Assembly: GCF_022631375.1 (NCBI RefSeq)
Contig: NZ_JALBGC010000006.1
Coordinates: forward strand, 124,001 to 188,000
Direction: 5' to 3'
Origin: Hymenobacter cyanobacteriorum
Lineage (GTDB): Bacteria > Bacteroidota > Bacteroidia > Cytophagales > Hymenobacteraceae
Length of the DNA stretch: 64,000 nucleotides
Positions 9,654 to 18,951 of the stretch are shown here, piece after piece; within the stretch, counting starts at the first letter, position 1; the number at the start of each line of letters is the position of its first letter. A program made the position numbers and the translations under genes. Under the pieces are notes generated by a model that saw only the letters and a list, made by a program, of their open reading frames with translations, was not told where the DNA came from and did not search any database.

Positions 9654-10100
9654 AGCGGTGGCCTTGTCCGCAGCCGAACGCGGCGAGCGACGGAACGCTC
9701 AGACTTCGCGTATTGATAGAGCATCGAAATCTATAGTGCAATTAGGCTGCGCGGCTTTCGGAAGGGTTTCCGCTGGCAGTGACCGGAAGCTAGGTGTCGG
9801 CGCTAAAGCAGCTGGTCAGCGCGGGCGGCAGGGCGCGCCATCGTGAATAATTCCACCCCTTGGTTAGCCCGCAGCGGCTTCGAGTGCCGCCCCACGAACG
9901 CCCATCGGCGCGATTGTACAGCTATTAGCTGCAGGAAGCATTGTCTGCGCCCTCCCCGAAACCATTTTGCCTGCTACCACCTCGAAGCAGCTTTTCTGAT
10001 GCCACTGGCGGGCCTAGCCGCCGGCGAGGCCCGCTACCAAGTGCTTCGGGCTTACGCGGGGGGCACAAACCGCAAGGGCACTTCAGGCAAAGCCGTATTT
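9654..10100 (+). other. Intergenic region without a recognisable gene
   Basis: About 450 bp between gmhA and the feoB promoter. An open frame from 9843 encodes a product with no plausible start context or domain, so I do not call it. No hairpin with a U-tract, repeat or RNA gene was recognised. Confidence 0.4.
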
Positions 10101-10134
10101 ATTGAACGAAAGAAACGCCATTTTAGTACCTTTG
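10101..10134 (+). promoter_or_regulatory. Candidate feoB promoter (Bacteroidota type)
   Basis: TTG at 10102-10104 and TACCTTTG at 10127-10134 match the Bacteroidota -33/-7 pattern with 22 bp spacing. The -7 box ends 30 bp before the feoB ATG. No Fur- or DtxR-type palindrome was seen overlapping it. Confidence 0.5.
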
Positions 10135-10164
10135 TTTAGAAACATTCCAAATAAACTCTGGTTC

Positions 10165-12333
10165 ATGTCAGCAACTACCTCGGCGGAGGCTTTGGCGGCG
10201 CTTCCCCTCCCCAACAAGCCAGGTCCTGCTTTCCCGGCTTTTTCCCGGCTGGCCCTGATTGGCAATCCCAACTCGGGGAAGTCGTCGCTGTTCAATCAAC
10301 TCACGGGGCTTAACCAGAAAGTGGGCAACTTTCCCGGGGTGACGGTTGACCGGAAAAGCGGCATCAGCCAGCTGACCTCGCAGCACCGGGCCGAAATCAT
10401 TGACCTGCCCGGCACGTACTCGCTCTACCCCAAAAGCCTCGATGAGCACGTCATCACCGACCTGCTCTACGACCGGCGCAGCGCCCAGTACCCGGACTTT
10501 GTGGTGGTGACGGCCGACGCCAGCAACCTGCGCCGCAACCTGCTCCTCTTCACCCAGGTCGTGGACCTGGGCCTGCCGGTCGTTCTGGCCCTGAACATGA
10601 TGGACGTGGCCGAGCAGCAGGGCGTGCGCATCGACCTGGCCGAGCTGCAGCGCCAGGTGGGCGTGCCCGTTATCCCGATGAACGCCCGGAAAGGTGTAGG
10701 AGTGGCGGCCTTAAAAATCGTGATGGCCCAGGAAGTCGGCCCCTCCTCGGCCACCTTCTACCAGCCTTCCGCGGAGCTGCGGCCCCTGGTCGAGCAGATT
10801 CGGCACCGCTTCGGGCTGGAAAACGACTACCTGGCGCTGCACTACGCGCACCAGTTCCGCCACATCAAGTTTCTGACGGCCGACGAGCGGGCTTACTTGC
10901 TGGCGTTGACGCAGCAATACGACTTCGAGCCCACGGCCCGGCAGGCGGAAGAAACCATTGCCCGTTACGTTCGCATCAACGAGCTGCTGCTCAACACCGT
11001 GTCGGTGACGCGCACGGAAAAAGCAGAGCCCTACAGCAACCGGCTCGACAAGGTGCTCACCCACAAGGTCTGGGGCTACCTGATTTTTTTCGCGGTGCTG
11101 TTCATGCTCTTCCAGGCCATTTTTACCTGGGCGCAGTACCCGATGGATTTGATTGACCGGGGCGTGGCCGGCCTGAGCGGGCTGATTCAGGCCCATTTCC
11201 ACGGGCCCCTGGTGAACTTGCTCACCGAGGGGGTGCTGGCCGGCCTGGGCGGCGTGTTCATGTTCGTGCCGCAGATTGCGCTGCTCTTTGCCTTCATTGC
11301 CGTGTTGGAGGAAACCGGCTACATGGCCCGCGTCACGTTCATGATGGACAAGATTATGCGCAAGTTCGGGCTCAACGGCAAGAGCGTGGTGCCCCTGATT
11401 TCGGGGGTGGCCTGCGCCGTGCCGGCCATCATGAGCGCGCGCACCATCGAGAACTGGAAGGACCGCATCATCACCATCTTCGTCACGCCACTCATGTCGT
11501 GCTCGGCGCGCATCCCGGTGTACACCGTGCTCATTGCCCTGGTGGTCCCGCCGCAGAAAGTGCTGGGCCTCTTTAACCTGCAGGGCATCGCCCTGATGGG
11601 CATGTACCTGCTCGGACTGGGGGCGGCCCTGGTGTCGGCGCTGCTCATGAAGGTGGTGCTCAAGACCAAGGAGCGCAGCTACTTCATCATGGAATTTCCC
11701 GTGTACCGGTGGCCCCGCTGGAAGAATGTCGGCATCACCATTGTCGAAAAGGTCAAGACCTTCCTGTTTCAGGCCGGCAAGGTCATCGTGGCGGTCTCCA
11801 TCATCCTGTGGGTGCTGGCCTCCTACGGTCCGGGCGAGGCCCTGGCGCGGGCCGAGGCGCGGGTGCGGGCCCAGGCCGCGCAGCAGCGGTGGCTGCCCGC
11901 GGAGACGGAAACCCGCGTGGCGTCGGCTAAGCTACAGCAATCCTACGCCGGGGTGTTTGGCCGCACGCTGGAGCCCGCCATCCGCCCCCTGGGCTACGAC
12001 TGGAAAATCGGCATTGCGCTCCTCACCTCGTTTGCGGCCCGCGAAGTGTTCGTGGGCACCATGTCCACCATCTACAGCGTGGGCCAGGACGCGGACATGC
12101 GCACGGTGCAGCAGAAGCTGGCCGCCGAAAAAGACGCGGCCGGCCAGCCGGTGTTCACCGCGGCGCGCTCGTTTTCGCTGCTCGTCTTCTACGCCTTTGC
12201 CATGCAGTGCATGAGCACGATGGCCGTCGTCTACCGCGAAACCAAGGGCCTGAAGTGGCCGCTGCTGCAACTGGGCTACATGACGGGGCTGGCCTACGTC
12301 GCCGCGTTTGCCGTGTACCACCTGCTGCGGTAA
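10165..12333 (+). CDS. feoB: Ferrous iron transporter B
   Basis: 722 residues from ATG 10165, just behind a promoter-like TACCTTTG; an in-frame start at 10102 would lie inside the promoter. The N-terminal G domain has G1 GNPNSGKSS (33-41), a GNFPGVTVDRK switch region, G3 DLPGTY and G4 NMMD. It is followed by the membrane domain with two gate regions (EETGYMARVTFMMD, GVACAVPAIMSART and a later FAAREVFVGTMSTIY). It imports Fe2+ across the inner membrane. No FeoA gene or fused FeoA domain is present in the window. It converges with nadE. Confidence 0.95.
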   Translation: MSATTSAEALAALPLPNKPGPAFPAFSRLALIGNPNSGKSSLFNQLTGLNQKVGNFPGVTVDRKSGISQLTSQHRAEIIDLPGTYSLYPKSLDEHVITDLLYDRRSAQYPDFVVVTADASNLRRNLLLFTQVVDLGLPVVLALNMMDVAEQQGVRIDLAELQRQVGVPVIPMNARKGVGVAALKIVMAQEVGPSSATFYQPSAELRPLVEQIRHRFGLENDYLALHYAHQFRHIKFLTADERAYLLALTQQYDFEPTARQAEETIARYVRINELLLNTVSVTRTEKAEPYSNRLDKVLTHKVWGYLIFFAVLFMLFQAIFTWAQYPMDLIDRGVAGLSGLIQAHFHGPLVNLLTEGVLAGLGGVFMFVPQIALLFAFIAVLEETGYMARVTFMMDKIMRKFGLNGKSVVPLISGVACAVPAIMSARTIENWKDRIITIFVTPLMSCSARIPVYTVLIALVVPPQKVLGLFNLQGIALMGMYLLGLGAALVSALLMKVVLKTKERSYFIMEFPVYRWPRWKNVGITIVEKVKTFLFQAGKVIVAVSIILWVLASYGPGEALARAEARVRAQAAQQRWLPAETETRVASAKLQQSYAGVFGRTLEPAIRPLGYDWKIGIALLTSFAAREVFVGTMSTIYSVGQDADMRTVQQKLAAEKDAAGQPVFTAARSFSLLVFYAFAMQCMSTMAVVYRETKGLKWPLLQLGYMTGLAYVAAFAVYHLLR

Positions 12334-12366
12334 GCCAGTGATGCACAACGGGAGTGGCCGCTTCCT

Positions 12367-13422
12367 TTACAGCGCCGCCAGCTCCTCGGCGAACCCGCCG
12401 CTGAGGATGGGAAAGCGCAGCCAGGAGCGCGGGTCCACGTTGTAGTCGTCGAGGTGGAAGCTGGGGGCGTAGCGCTCGCGCTTCCACTGGTTGCGGCTCC
12501 AGAGCTGGTAGAAGCGGCGCACGTCGGCGCGCAGCTGCTCGTCGTCAAACCCCGGTTTTTCGGCGATGAGCGTGGCCAGCACCTGCTTCGGACTGAGCCG
12601 GTCGTAGAAGGCCAGCCGCTCGATGCGGTTGAGCAGCGGGTAGGGCATCAGGTCCCGCTCGTCGGTCTGCTGGTCTTCGAGCGGGCGCAGCTCGGCGGTG
12701 GGCTGCAGGGCGTTCACGTGGCGCAGAGCCGGGTAGCCGAGCTCCGTTTCGGCCCAGCGCAGCCACTTTTTCACGAAGTCTTTGTCGACGCCCGCAATGG
12801 GCGAGATGCTGCCGGCCGTGTCGCCGTCCATGGTGCAGTAGCCCACGCTGGCTTCCGAGCGGTTGGAGGTGGTGATGAGCAGGCAGTTCTGCACGTTGGC
12901 CAGGAGCCAGATGGCCGGAGCGCGCACCCGCGCCTGGATGTTTTGCAGGGCCAAATCGTCGGTTTGCCAGGTCAGGTCGCGGCCCAGCGCGTGCTGAATT
13001 TTGTCCACGTAGCCGGTCACTTCCGCGTCGATGCCCCAGTGGTAAAAGCGGGCGCCGATGCTGTCGGCCAGCGATTTGGCCGAATTGAACGTATCGTCCG
13101 AGGAATTTACGGTGCCCTGGTAGGCGCAGGTCAACAGTTGGCGTACCAGTTGCTGGTTGTCCGTCAGAGCACTCGCGGGCGCAGGGTTTTCGACCACTTG
13201 GACGCCTTCGCCACCGGCGCCTTCCTGCTGCACCACCGTGGCCGTTTCGATGAAGCAGCCGCTGCGGCGCTTGAACTCCTCCACGCCCAGCTCTTCCACG
13301 CCCAGGCGCACCATTTCGGCGACGGCCACGGCGCAAAAGCAGGAGTCGGCCCCGCCGCTTAGACTGAGCACGAAGCCCCGGCTGCGGGCCTTGCGCAGGT
13401 AATCGAACAAGCCCAGGCTCAT
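12367..13422 (-). CDS. nadE: NAD+ synthetase, synthase half of a split NadE
   Basis: 351 residues. The ATP-pyrophosphatase P-loop SGGADS is at 22-27. Further landmarks are TTSNRSEASVGYCTMDGDTAG and SPIAGVDKDFVK. This half adenylates nicotinate adenine dinucleotide and amidates it to NAD+. Its ATG at 13420-13422 is in the same frame as the preceding glutaminase gene, separated only by TAG and GCC. Together the two ORFs are about 637 codons, the usual length of a single glutamine-dependent NadE. The synthase half could use free ammonia or pair with the separate glutaminase half. It may have started as the C-terminal part of an intact fused gene. Confidence 0.88.
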   Translation of the reverse strand: MSLGLFDYLRKARSRGFVLSLSGGADSCFCAVAVAEMVRLGVEELGVEEFKRRSGCFIETATVVQQEGAGGEGVQVVENPAPASALTDNQQLVRQLLTCAYQGTVNSSDDTFNSAKSLADSIGARFYHWGIDAEVTGYVDKIQHALGRDLTWQTDDLALQNIQARVRAPAIWLLANVQNCLLITTSNRSEASVGYCTMDGDTAGSISPIAGVDKDFVKKWLRWAETELGYPALRHVNALQPTAELRPLEDQQTDERDLMPYPLLNRIERLAFYDRLSPKQVLATLIAEKPGFDDEQLRADVRRFYQLWSRNQWKRERYAPSFHLDDYNVDPRSWLRFPILSGGFAEELAAL

Positions 13423-13425
13423 GGC

Positions 13426-14280
13426 CTAGTTCATTTCCTGGTACTCATCGGGCGCGGGCAGCGGCACAATCTCAGCGGCCGGCGCCAGCTCGGTGGTGAA
13501 GTCCACGTCCACCCATTCCATATCCACTTCCTGGAAGCTCAGCAGCTGGTTGCGCAGCAGCAGGTGCCCGTTGCGGGCCACCAGGATTTCGCCGTCGAAG
13601 ATGATGCGGCCCGACTCGTTGCCCAGCAGGTTGGCGTAGAGGTAGGTGCAGTGGAACGTGCGCGAGGCCTGCATCACCAGCTGGTAGCGCACGTCGGTTT
13701 TGCTCAGGGCAAAGTGGCTGGCCGAGAGGTTGACAATCAAATCTACCTTGCCCGCCAAGCGGCCCGCGGGCCGCTCGTTGTCCGGCTGCCAGGCATCCTG
13801 GCAAATCTCAAAGCCAAAACGAACGCCCTGATGCTCAAAAATCAGGTCGCCCAGCGGCCAGGACTCATCCCCCAGCGCCACCGTGGTGGTGTGCCCGGCC
13901 GCCCAGGGCGTGAAGAAGCGGGTTTCGTAGTGCACGCCGTCGTTGGCCAGAAACTGCTTGGCGGCAAAACCCAGAATCTGGCCGTCGCGCAGCACGGCCG
14001 CCGTGTTGTAGGTGCGGTGGTGAAGGCGCACCGGCAGGCCCACCACCACGCACAGGCCCTGCGTCCACGCGCGCACCTGCTGCAGGTGCACCAGCGCGGC
14101 CTGCGGCAGCCACTCGCTAAGAAACAAGTCTTCGCAGCCGTAGCCGGTCAGGCACAGCTCCGGCAGGCACAGCAGCTGCACGCCGCTTTCCTTGGCCAAG
14201 TCAATGGCCGTGCGGATGGTGCGCAGGTTGTGCGCCCAGTCGATGGGTATCTGGTTGAGGGTGGCTCCGGCGATGCGCAT
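13426..14280 (-). CDS. nadE: NAD+ synthetase, glutaminase (nitrilase-fold) half of a split NadE
   Basis: 284 residues from the ATG at 14278-14280, where homologues typically begin (MRIAGATLNQ); a start 33 bp upstream is possible. The catalytic triad is visible as Glu41 (LPEL), Lys108 (AAKQF) and Cys160 (FEICQDAW). The domain releases ammonia from glutamine for the synthase half. It ends EYQEMN then TAG at 13426-13428, with the conserved synthase N-terminus continuing in frame directly after. Translational coupling is plausible because the next ATG is two codons past the stop and AGGA lies shortly before it. A pseudogene-causing mutation or sequence error is the alternative. Confidence 0.86.
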   Translation of the reverse strand: MRIAGATLNQIPIDWAHNLRTIRTAIDLAKESGVQLLCLPELCLTGYGCEDLFLSEWLPQAALVHLQQVRAWTQGLCVVVGLPVRLHHRTYNTAAVLRDGQILGFAAKQFLANDGVHYETRFFTPWAAGHTTTVALGDESWPLGDLIFEHQGVRFGFEICQDAWQPDNERPAGRLAGKVDLIVNLSASHFALSKTDVRYQLVMQASRTFHCTYLYANLLGNESGRIIFDGEILVARNGHLLLRNQLLSFQEVDMEWVDVDFTTELAPAAEIVPLPAPDEYQEMN

Positions 14281-14463
14281 GGGAACGGGTAAAGCGGCGG
14301 TTTTTGATGGCAAAGTGTCTTTTAGTCGGCTCCTGGTTGTTGCTGCCCGGCGCTACCGCGCCGCCCAGCGGAGCCGGCGCCGCGGTTTGCACAACCGTGC
14401 CGGCCGCTCCGGTGGCCGTTGCCAGATTCCACCGGATTCCTGCCCCGCGAGCACCAGGCGGTG

Positions 14464-15438
14464 CTAGGGCAGCGTGTATTCGTAAATAGCCCCCTGCTCG
14501 GTGGTGAGGAGCAGCGTGCGGTCGTCTTTGAAATAGGCCGCCTCGGTCTGGCCGGCGCCGGTTAAGTCAACGTGCCGGGGCATGGCTTTGAGGATGTCTT
14601 CCCAGCTATTGCCGTCGAGCAGGAACAGCTCGCCGCGGCCGGTTAGCACGAGCCGGTGCCCGTTGGGGCTCAGGGCCGCGTCCGTGACTTCGCCGGGAAT
14701 GGCCAGCGACGTCACCAGTTGCGCGGTGTACTGGCCGGGGCGGTCGGGCACGGTGTACACCGTGCTGGTGCGTTTCTGCGCCAGGTCCTTGGTGAAAAGC
14801 CAGATTTTGCCGTCGTGCCACAAGCTGGCCTCGCAGTCAAAGCTGCGCGCATTCTTGGCCGGCGGAAACTCGGTCTGGTCGGGGTAGGCAAAGCGGATGC
14901 TGCCCACCTGCCGGGGCTGGTCCGGCCGCACGCGGTACAGGGCCAGGTTGCGGCGGTCGGAGTGATTGTTGCCGCAATCGCAGATGTAGTAGTTGCCCTG
15001 GTCGTCGCGGCTCATGCTTTCCCAGTCGTTGTTCGGAGCGGCAACGTCCACGGTGCCCAGCAGGTGGCCCGTCAGGTCGAACTTAAACAAACGCGGGGGA
15101 TTGTCTACGTCGCCGAAGCTGTAATAGGCGCCGGCCTGCTCGGCGGGCACCAGCCCGGAATTCTCCGGGACCACGCCCGCCAGGGAGCCAATGGTGCGCA
15201 GCCCGGGGATGGCCGCGGCGGCGGCGGCGTCAAAGCGCGGGTCGCCGCCGGCTTTTTTGGTTCCCGCGCCCCCGTCCGGACTGGCTTGGGCTTCATCTTT
15301 CTTCTTCTTTTTCTTGTGGTGTTTGCCTTTGGACGCTTTGTCGGCGCCCTTCGCTTCCTGGGAGTCGGATTGGGCTTGCGAACAGGACGAGGCGAGCAAT
15401 AGGACTATTGCGGCCGGCAGCAGAGGGAGAATACGCAT
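14464..15438 (-). CDS. Lipoprotein with predicted beta-propeller-like domain
   Basis: 324 residues from the ATG at 15436-15438. The signal ends LASSC, a lipobox, followed by a Lys/His-rich linker of about 30 residues (KHHKKKKKK) and a folded domain. Segments such as YYSFGDVDNPPRLFKFDL, GNYYICDCGNNHSDR, TEAAYFKDDRTLLLTTEQ suggest repeated beta-blades. It is not an enzyme family I recognise. It is likely surface or periplasm-facing. A 56-codon ORF begins just upstream on the same strand. Confidence 0.75.
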   Translation of the reverse strand: MRILPLLPAAIVLLLASSCSQAQSDSQEAKGADKASKGKHHKKKKKKDEAQASPDGGAGTKKAGGDPRFDAAAAAAIPGLRTIGSLAGVVPENSGLVPAEQAGAYYSFGDVDNPPRLFKFDLTGHLLGTVDVAAPNNDWESMSRDDQGNYYICDCGNNHSDRRNLALYRVRPDQPRQVGSIRFAYPDQTEFPPAKNARSFDCEASLWHDGKIWLFTKDLAQKRTSTVYTVPDRPGQYTAQLVTSLAIPGEVTDAALSPNGHRLVLTGRGELFLLDGNSWEDILKAMPRHVDLTGAGQTEAAYFKDDRTLLLTTEQGAIYEYTLP

Positions 15439-15451
15439 GAGCGAAATAAAA

Positions 15452-15622
15452 TTAGTTAAGGAGTCTTTGGGCGCTTTCCGGCCGGGGGGTATCTGGGGCA
15501 AACGGGCCCGTTACCAAGTGTAGGTAGACGCCGTGGTCGCCGTAATGGCGCACCGGGCCGTCCAAGTATAGCCGACGAAAGTCCGCCAGATACGATTCAA
15601 CTATTTGTTTGCTGACACTCAT
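15452..15622 (-). CDS. Small hypothetical protein (56 aa)
   Basis: ATG at 15620-15622, stop TAA at 15452-15454. The product starts MSVSKQIVESYLADFRRLYL and has a plausible amphipathic first half and an ordinary composition. It ends 13 bp before the lipoprotein start, so the two could be co-transcribed. No family is recognised and no strong ribosome site is visible. Confidence 0.4.
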   Translation of the reverse strand: MSVSKQIVESYLADFRRLYLDGPVRHYGDHGVYLHLVTGPFAPDTPRPESAQRLLN

Positions 15623-15774
15623 GGGAAGAGGCGGAAAAGCGGGTTAGCAGGAGAATGCACGCGGGACGGGGAACCCCATCCGGTAACCAGTGGGGCAGGA
15701 AGGCCCGGGGCCGCTTTGTTCAGGGCCGGGCCGAGCAGAAGGGAAGAATAGGCAGTGAGGCCGCCCGCATTTGC

Positions 15775-16923
15775 TCACCACTCCGCCACGCTGCCGTCGG
15801 GGTTGCGCCAGATGGGGTTGTGCCAGTGGGCCCCACTGCCCACGCGGCTCAGCAGGTATTCCTCGTTTATCTCAATGCCCAGGCCCGGGCCCTGCGGGAT
15901 GTTGCAGAAGCCGTCCTCGTAGTCGAACACCGTTTTGTCGACCAGGTAGTCGAGTAAATCATTCTCCTTGTTGTAGTGAATGCCCAGGCTCTGCTCCTGA
16001 ATAAAGGCGTTGTGGCAAGTCGCATCGACCTGCAGGCAGGCGGCCAGCGCGATGGGTCCGAGCGGGCAGTGCGGGGCGGCGGCCACGTCGAAGGCCTCGG
16101 CCATGCTGATGATTTTCTTGCACTCGGTGATGCCGCCCGCGTGCGAGAGGTCGGGCTGGATGATGTCGACGTAGCCGTCGATGAGCACCTGCTTGAAGTC
16201 CCAGCGTGAAAACATGCGCTCGCCGGTCGCAATCGGGATGGCGCAGTGGTTGGCGATTTCGCGCAGGTCTTCGAGGTTCTGCGAGAGCACGGGCTCTTCG
16301 ATGAACATGGGCCGGTAGGCCTCCAGCTCCTTGGCCAGCACCTTGGCCATGGGCTTGTGCACCCGCCCGTGAAAATCGATGGCAATGCCCAGGCCCACGC
16401 CGCCGGCTTCGCGCACGGCCGCCACCCGGGCGAGCACGGCGTCAATCTTGACGTAGGAGTCCACGTAGGCCATTTCGTCGGTGCCGTTCATCTTGATGGC
16501 GTCGAAGCCCTTGGCCATCATCTCCTTGGCGGCCGTGCCCACGTGCTCGGGACGGTCGCCGCCAATCCAGGAGTACACCCGCATCCGGTCGCGCACCTGG
16601 CCGCCCAGCAGCTGGTATACGGGGGCATTGTGGTACTTGCCCTTGAGGTCCCACAGCGCCTGGTCGATGCCGGCAATGGCCGACATCAGGATGGGGCCGC
16701 CGCGGTAGAAGCCGCCCCGGTACATTACCTGCCAGTGGTCTTCGATGCGGAGCGGGTCTTTGCCCACCAGGTTTTCCATCAGCTCGGTCACGGCCGCCGC
16801 CACCGTGGCGGCGCGGCCTTCGATAATGGGCTCGCCCCAGCCCACGAGGCCTTCGTCGGTCTCGATTTTGAGAAACAGCCAGCGCGGGGGCACCTGAAAC
16901 AGGGTAAATCGGGTGATTTTCAT
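15775..16923 (-). CDS. dgoD: D-galactonate dehydratase
   Basis: 382 residues, the same length as Escherichia coli DgoD and with the same C-terminal NPDGSVAEW-type ending. This enolase-superfamily enzyme removes water from D-galactonate to give 2-keto-3-deoxygalactonate. Features are [19 protein letters not shown], the metal/catalytic segment DFHGRVH, EEPV and GERMF metal ligands, and the catalytic His segment [11 protein letters not shown]. No other De Ley-Doudoroff gene is nearby, so the pathway partners must be elsewhere. A hairpin separates it from the upstream TolC gene. Confidence 0.95.
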   Translation of the reverse strand: MKITRFTLFQVPPRWLFLKIETDEGLVGWGEPIIEGRAATVAAAVTELMENLVGKDPLRIEDHWQVMYRGGFYRGGPILMSAIAGIDQALWDLKGKYHNAPVYQLLGGQVRDRMRVYSWIGGDRPEHVGTAAKEMMAKGFDAIKMNGTDEMAYVDSYVKIDAVLARVAAVREAGGVGLGIAIDFHGRVHKPMAKVLAKELEAYRPMFIEEPVLSQNLEDLREIANHCAIPIATGERMFSRWDFKQVLIDGYVDIIQPDLSHAGGITECKKIISMAEAFDVAAAPHCPLGPIALAACLQVDATCHNAFIQEQSLGIHYNKENDLLDYLVDKTVFDYEDGFCNIPQGPGLGIEINEEYLLSRVGSGAHWHNPIWRNPDGSVAEW

Positions 16924-16996
16924 GGCAAGGCGGGGGTGAAGGAGGTGAAAGTACTGGCGATTAAATCATCTAACGCGCAAGCATCAGGGGTGGTGA

Positions 16997-17033
16997 GGGC
17001 GGAAAGGCCGTGCAGCGCCCACGCATTCCGCCC
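16997..17033 (-). terminator. Hairpin between the TolC gene and dgoD
   Basis: GGGCGGAA (16997-17004) and TTCCGCCC (17026-17033) form a perfect 8-bp stem with a 21-nt loop, directly after the TolC stop on the minus strand. There is no clear U-tract, so termination is only probable. Confidence 0.35.
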
Positions 17034-17038
17034 CGGCC

Positions 17039-18337
17039 CTAGTCGGCCCGGAAGAGCAGCCGGCCCACGACCAGGTTGAGCTGCTCATAGGCGCGCATGC
17101 GGTCGGCCCGCAACGCGTACTGCTGAACTTGGGTGTTCTTGTAGCTCTCGTAGAAATCCAGGAACTCGACTATGCTTAACGTGCGCCGGTAGTAACTCGT
17201 CGCGATGCCGTCGATGAGGCGGTCGAACGTTTCGAGGTGGGAGTTACGATAGAGCGCTTCGATTTGCTGGGCCACGCGCCACGCCTGCCGCACCTCGGTG
17301 CGGGCAATGAGCCGCTGCTGGTCGAGCTGCGCGGTGCTGGCTTGCACCTGGGCCTGCGCGGCCTGAATGTTCCCTTGGTTCCGGTTGAACACCGGCACCG
17401 CCGCCCCCAGCGTGAGCGCGTGATAGTTGTTGATGTAGCTGTTTATTTTGTCATACACGTAGCCGACCTTCAGGTCCGGGACGGCGGCGGCCCGCTGCAA
17501 GCGCACGTTTTGCACTCCCAGCTGCACCCGGGCATTGAAGGCCTGCAGGTCGGCCCGCCGGGCGGCGGCCGTGTCGGCCAGTTGCGCTTCGGAGTACCCG
17601 GCCAGGTTCAGGGCACGCAGCCGGGCCGAGTCGGCCACCGGCAGGTAAACGGTCCGGCCGGCGCCGTGGAGCAGCACCCGCAGGTCCGCTTCATCGGCAT
17701 CGAGCTCGGCGAGCAGGGCCTCGCGCTCGTTGGCCAGCTTAAACTGAAACGCTTTCAGGCGAATCACTTCTTTCAGCGCCACGTTGCCCTGCTCGAACTG
17801 CGCCTGGTAGCGGCCCACGGTGCGGCTAAAGTAGGCCACTTCCCGGTCGTAAACCGCCACGCTTTGGCGCTTGAAATAGACGTTGTAAAAAGTGCTGCGC
17901 AACTGGTAGCGCAGGTTGCGCAGCAAATCGGCCAGCTCGAACGCTTCGTTGGCGGCCCCTTGCTGTGCGAGGCGACCGGCGGCCCGGCGGCGCCCCCCAA
18001 GCGACACGAGCTGCTGCACCGTTACGGCCACTTCACTCGGCGGGTCGGCGTTGCGGAAATGGTCGCGGTTGAGGAGCTGAAACACCCCGTTCTGCTCCAG
18101 GCTCACCGTGGGGTTGTTGAAAAGAAGGGCCTGGACAACCTGCGCTTGGGCCGCCGTGACGTTGTACTGCTGCGCCAACAAGAGCAGGTTGTTGGCGACA
18201 AAGCGCTGTTCCGCTTCGGGCAGCTGCAGGCGAACGGTATCTTTCGGGGAGGCCTGCGCCTGCGCGGCGTGACCGGATAGCAACCCGGCCAGGACCACCA
18301 GGCCAAGCAGCCGCCGGGTTGAAAACAATAAGCGCAT
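17039..18337 (-). CDS. TolC/CusC-type outer membrane efflux protein
   Basis: 432 residues with a signal peptide (cleavage near HAAQAQA). It has two TolC repeats: NNPTVSLEQNGVFQLLNRD and a VQQLVSLGGRR turn in the first half, and VPDLKVGYVYDKINSY, AVPVFNRNQGNIQAAQAQ in the second. This forms the trimeric channel of RND or other tripartite exporters. It is not next to an RND gene and instead follows DUF6328 by 79 bp in a run of membrane-protein genes. It could serve the adaptor-less CusA at 36092-39286, but that is inference. Confidence 0.9.
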   Translation of the reverse strand: MRLLFSTRRLLGLVVLAGLLSGHAAQAQASPKDTVRLQLPEAEQRFVANNLLLLAQQYNVTAAQAQVVQALLFNNPTVSLEQNGVFQLLNRDHFRNADPPSEVAVTVQQLVSLGGRRRAAGRLAQQGAANEAFELADLLRNLRYQLRSTFYNVYFKRQSVAVYDREVAYFSRTVGRYQAQFEQGNVALKEVIRLKAFQFKLANEREALLAELDADEADLRVLLHGAGRTVYLPVADSARLRALNLAGYSEAQLADTAAARRADLQAFNARVQLGVQNVRLQRAAAVPDLKVGYVYDKINSYINNYHALTLGAAVPVFNRNQGNIQAAQAQVQASTAQLDQQRLIARTEVRQAWRVAQQIEALYRNSHLETFDRLIDGIATSYYRRTLSIVEFLDFYESYKNTQVQQYALRADRMRAYEQLNLVVGRLLFRAD

Positions 18338-18416
18338 AAATAATAGGGTTTTCAGTTAAGGCAATCGGGTTGGGTGGGATTGATGAGCAGGAAGTAGACC
18401 GCCGGCAGCGCTTGGG

Positions 18417-18872
18417 TCAGCATTTCATTGCCCGGGGAAGAGCCCACCACAAAACGGTGACTAGCACGGCGGTAAACCCGGCAACCAGGGCCCCCGCCAC
18501 GTGGCCCAGTACTTCGGAGATGACCAGGTAGGCCCCGAGTATCAGGGCAATTGACAGCGCCAGGGCGCCCGCGAGCATCTGCCACGTGACGAAGTGCTTG
18601 AATTTGCGGCGGTTCAGCAGCGGCCGCATCAGGCGGTGTTGAACGGCAGGCGCGGTGAACAGAATCAGGCTGATGATGGAAAACACGAAGGCGCCCATAA
18701 ACACCCATTTTTCCGCTTGCACGATTTGCTTGAAGCCGCTGCTGAAGGGCAGCGTAATCAAAAACACGTTGAGGAGCTGCGCCCCGGGCAGCAACACCCG
18801 GAGCTCCGAGAGCATGTCGGTAAAGTCCTCCGCATCGTGCGCAGGCTCCTTAGGGGCGGGTGATTCGTTCAT
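18417..18872 (-). CDS. DUF6328 family membrane protein
   Basis: 151 residues. A charged N-terminal stretch precedes DMLSELRVLLPGAQLLNVFL and LITLPFSSGF, typical of DUF6328, then four membrane helices and APAVQHRLMRP. Function unknown in the family as far as I know. It lies between DUF1345 and the TolC gene in the same direction. Confidence 0.8.
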   Translation of the reverse strand: MNESPAPKEPAHDAEDFTDMLSELRVLLPGAQLLNVFLITLPFSSGFKQIVQAEKWVFMGAFVFSIISLILFTAPAVQHRLMRPLLNRRKFKHFVTWQMLAGALALSIALILGAYLVISEVLGHVAGALVAGFTAVLVTVLWWALPRAMKC

Positions 18873-18951
18873 GGGAATACGCGTGTGACGGCGAACGTAA
18901 GCAGGGTGATAGGCAAGGGGAAGCCGTTTCCGGCCGCCCGCCGCTGAGGAG

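Noticed and set aside
9843-10139. 98-codon ORF upstream of feoB
   Set aside because: It runs through the feoB promoter and its product has no recognisable structure.
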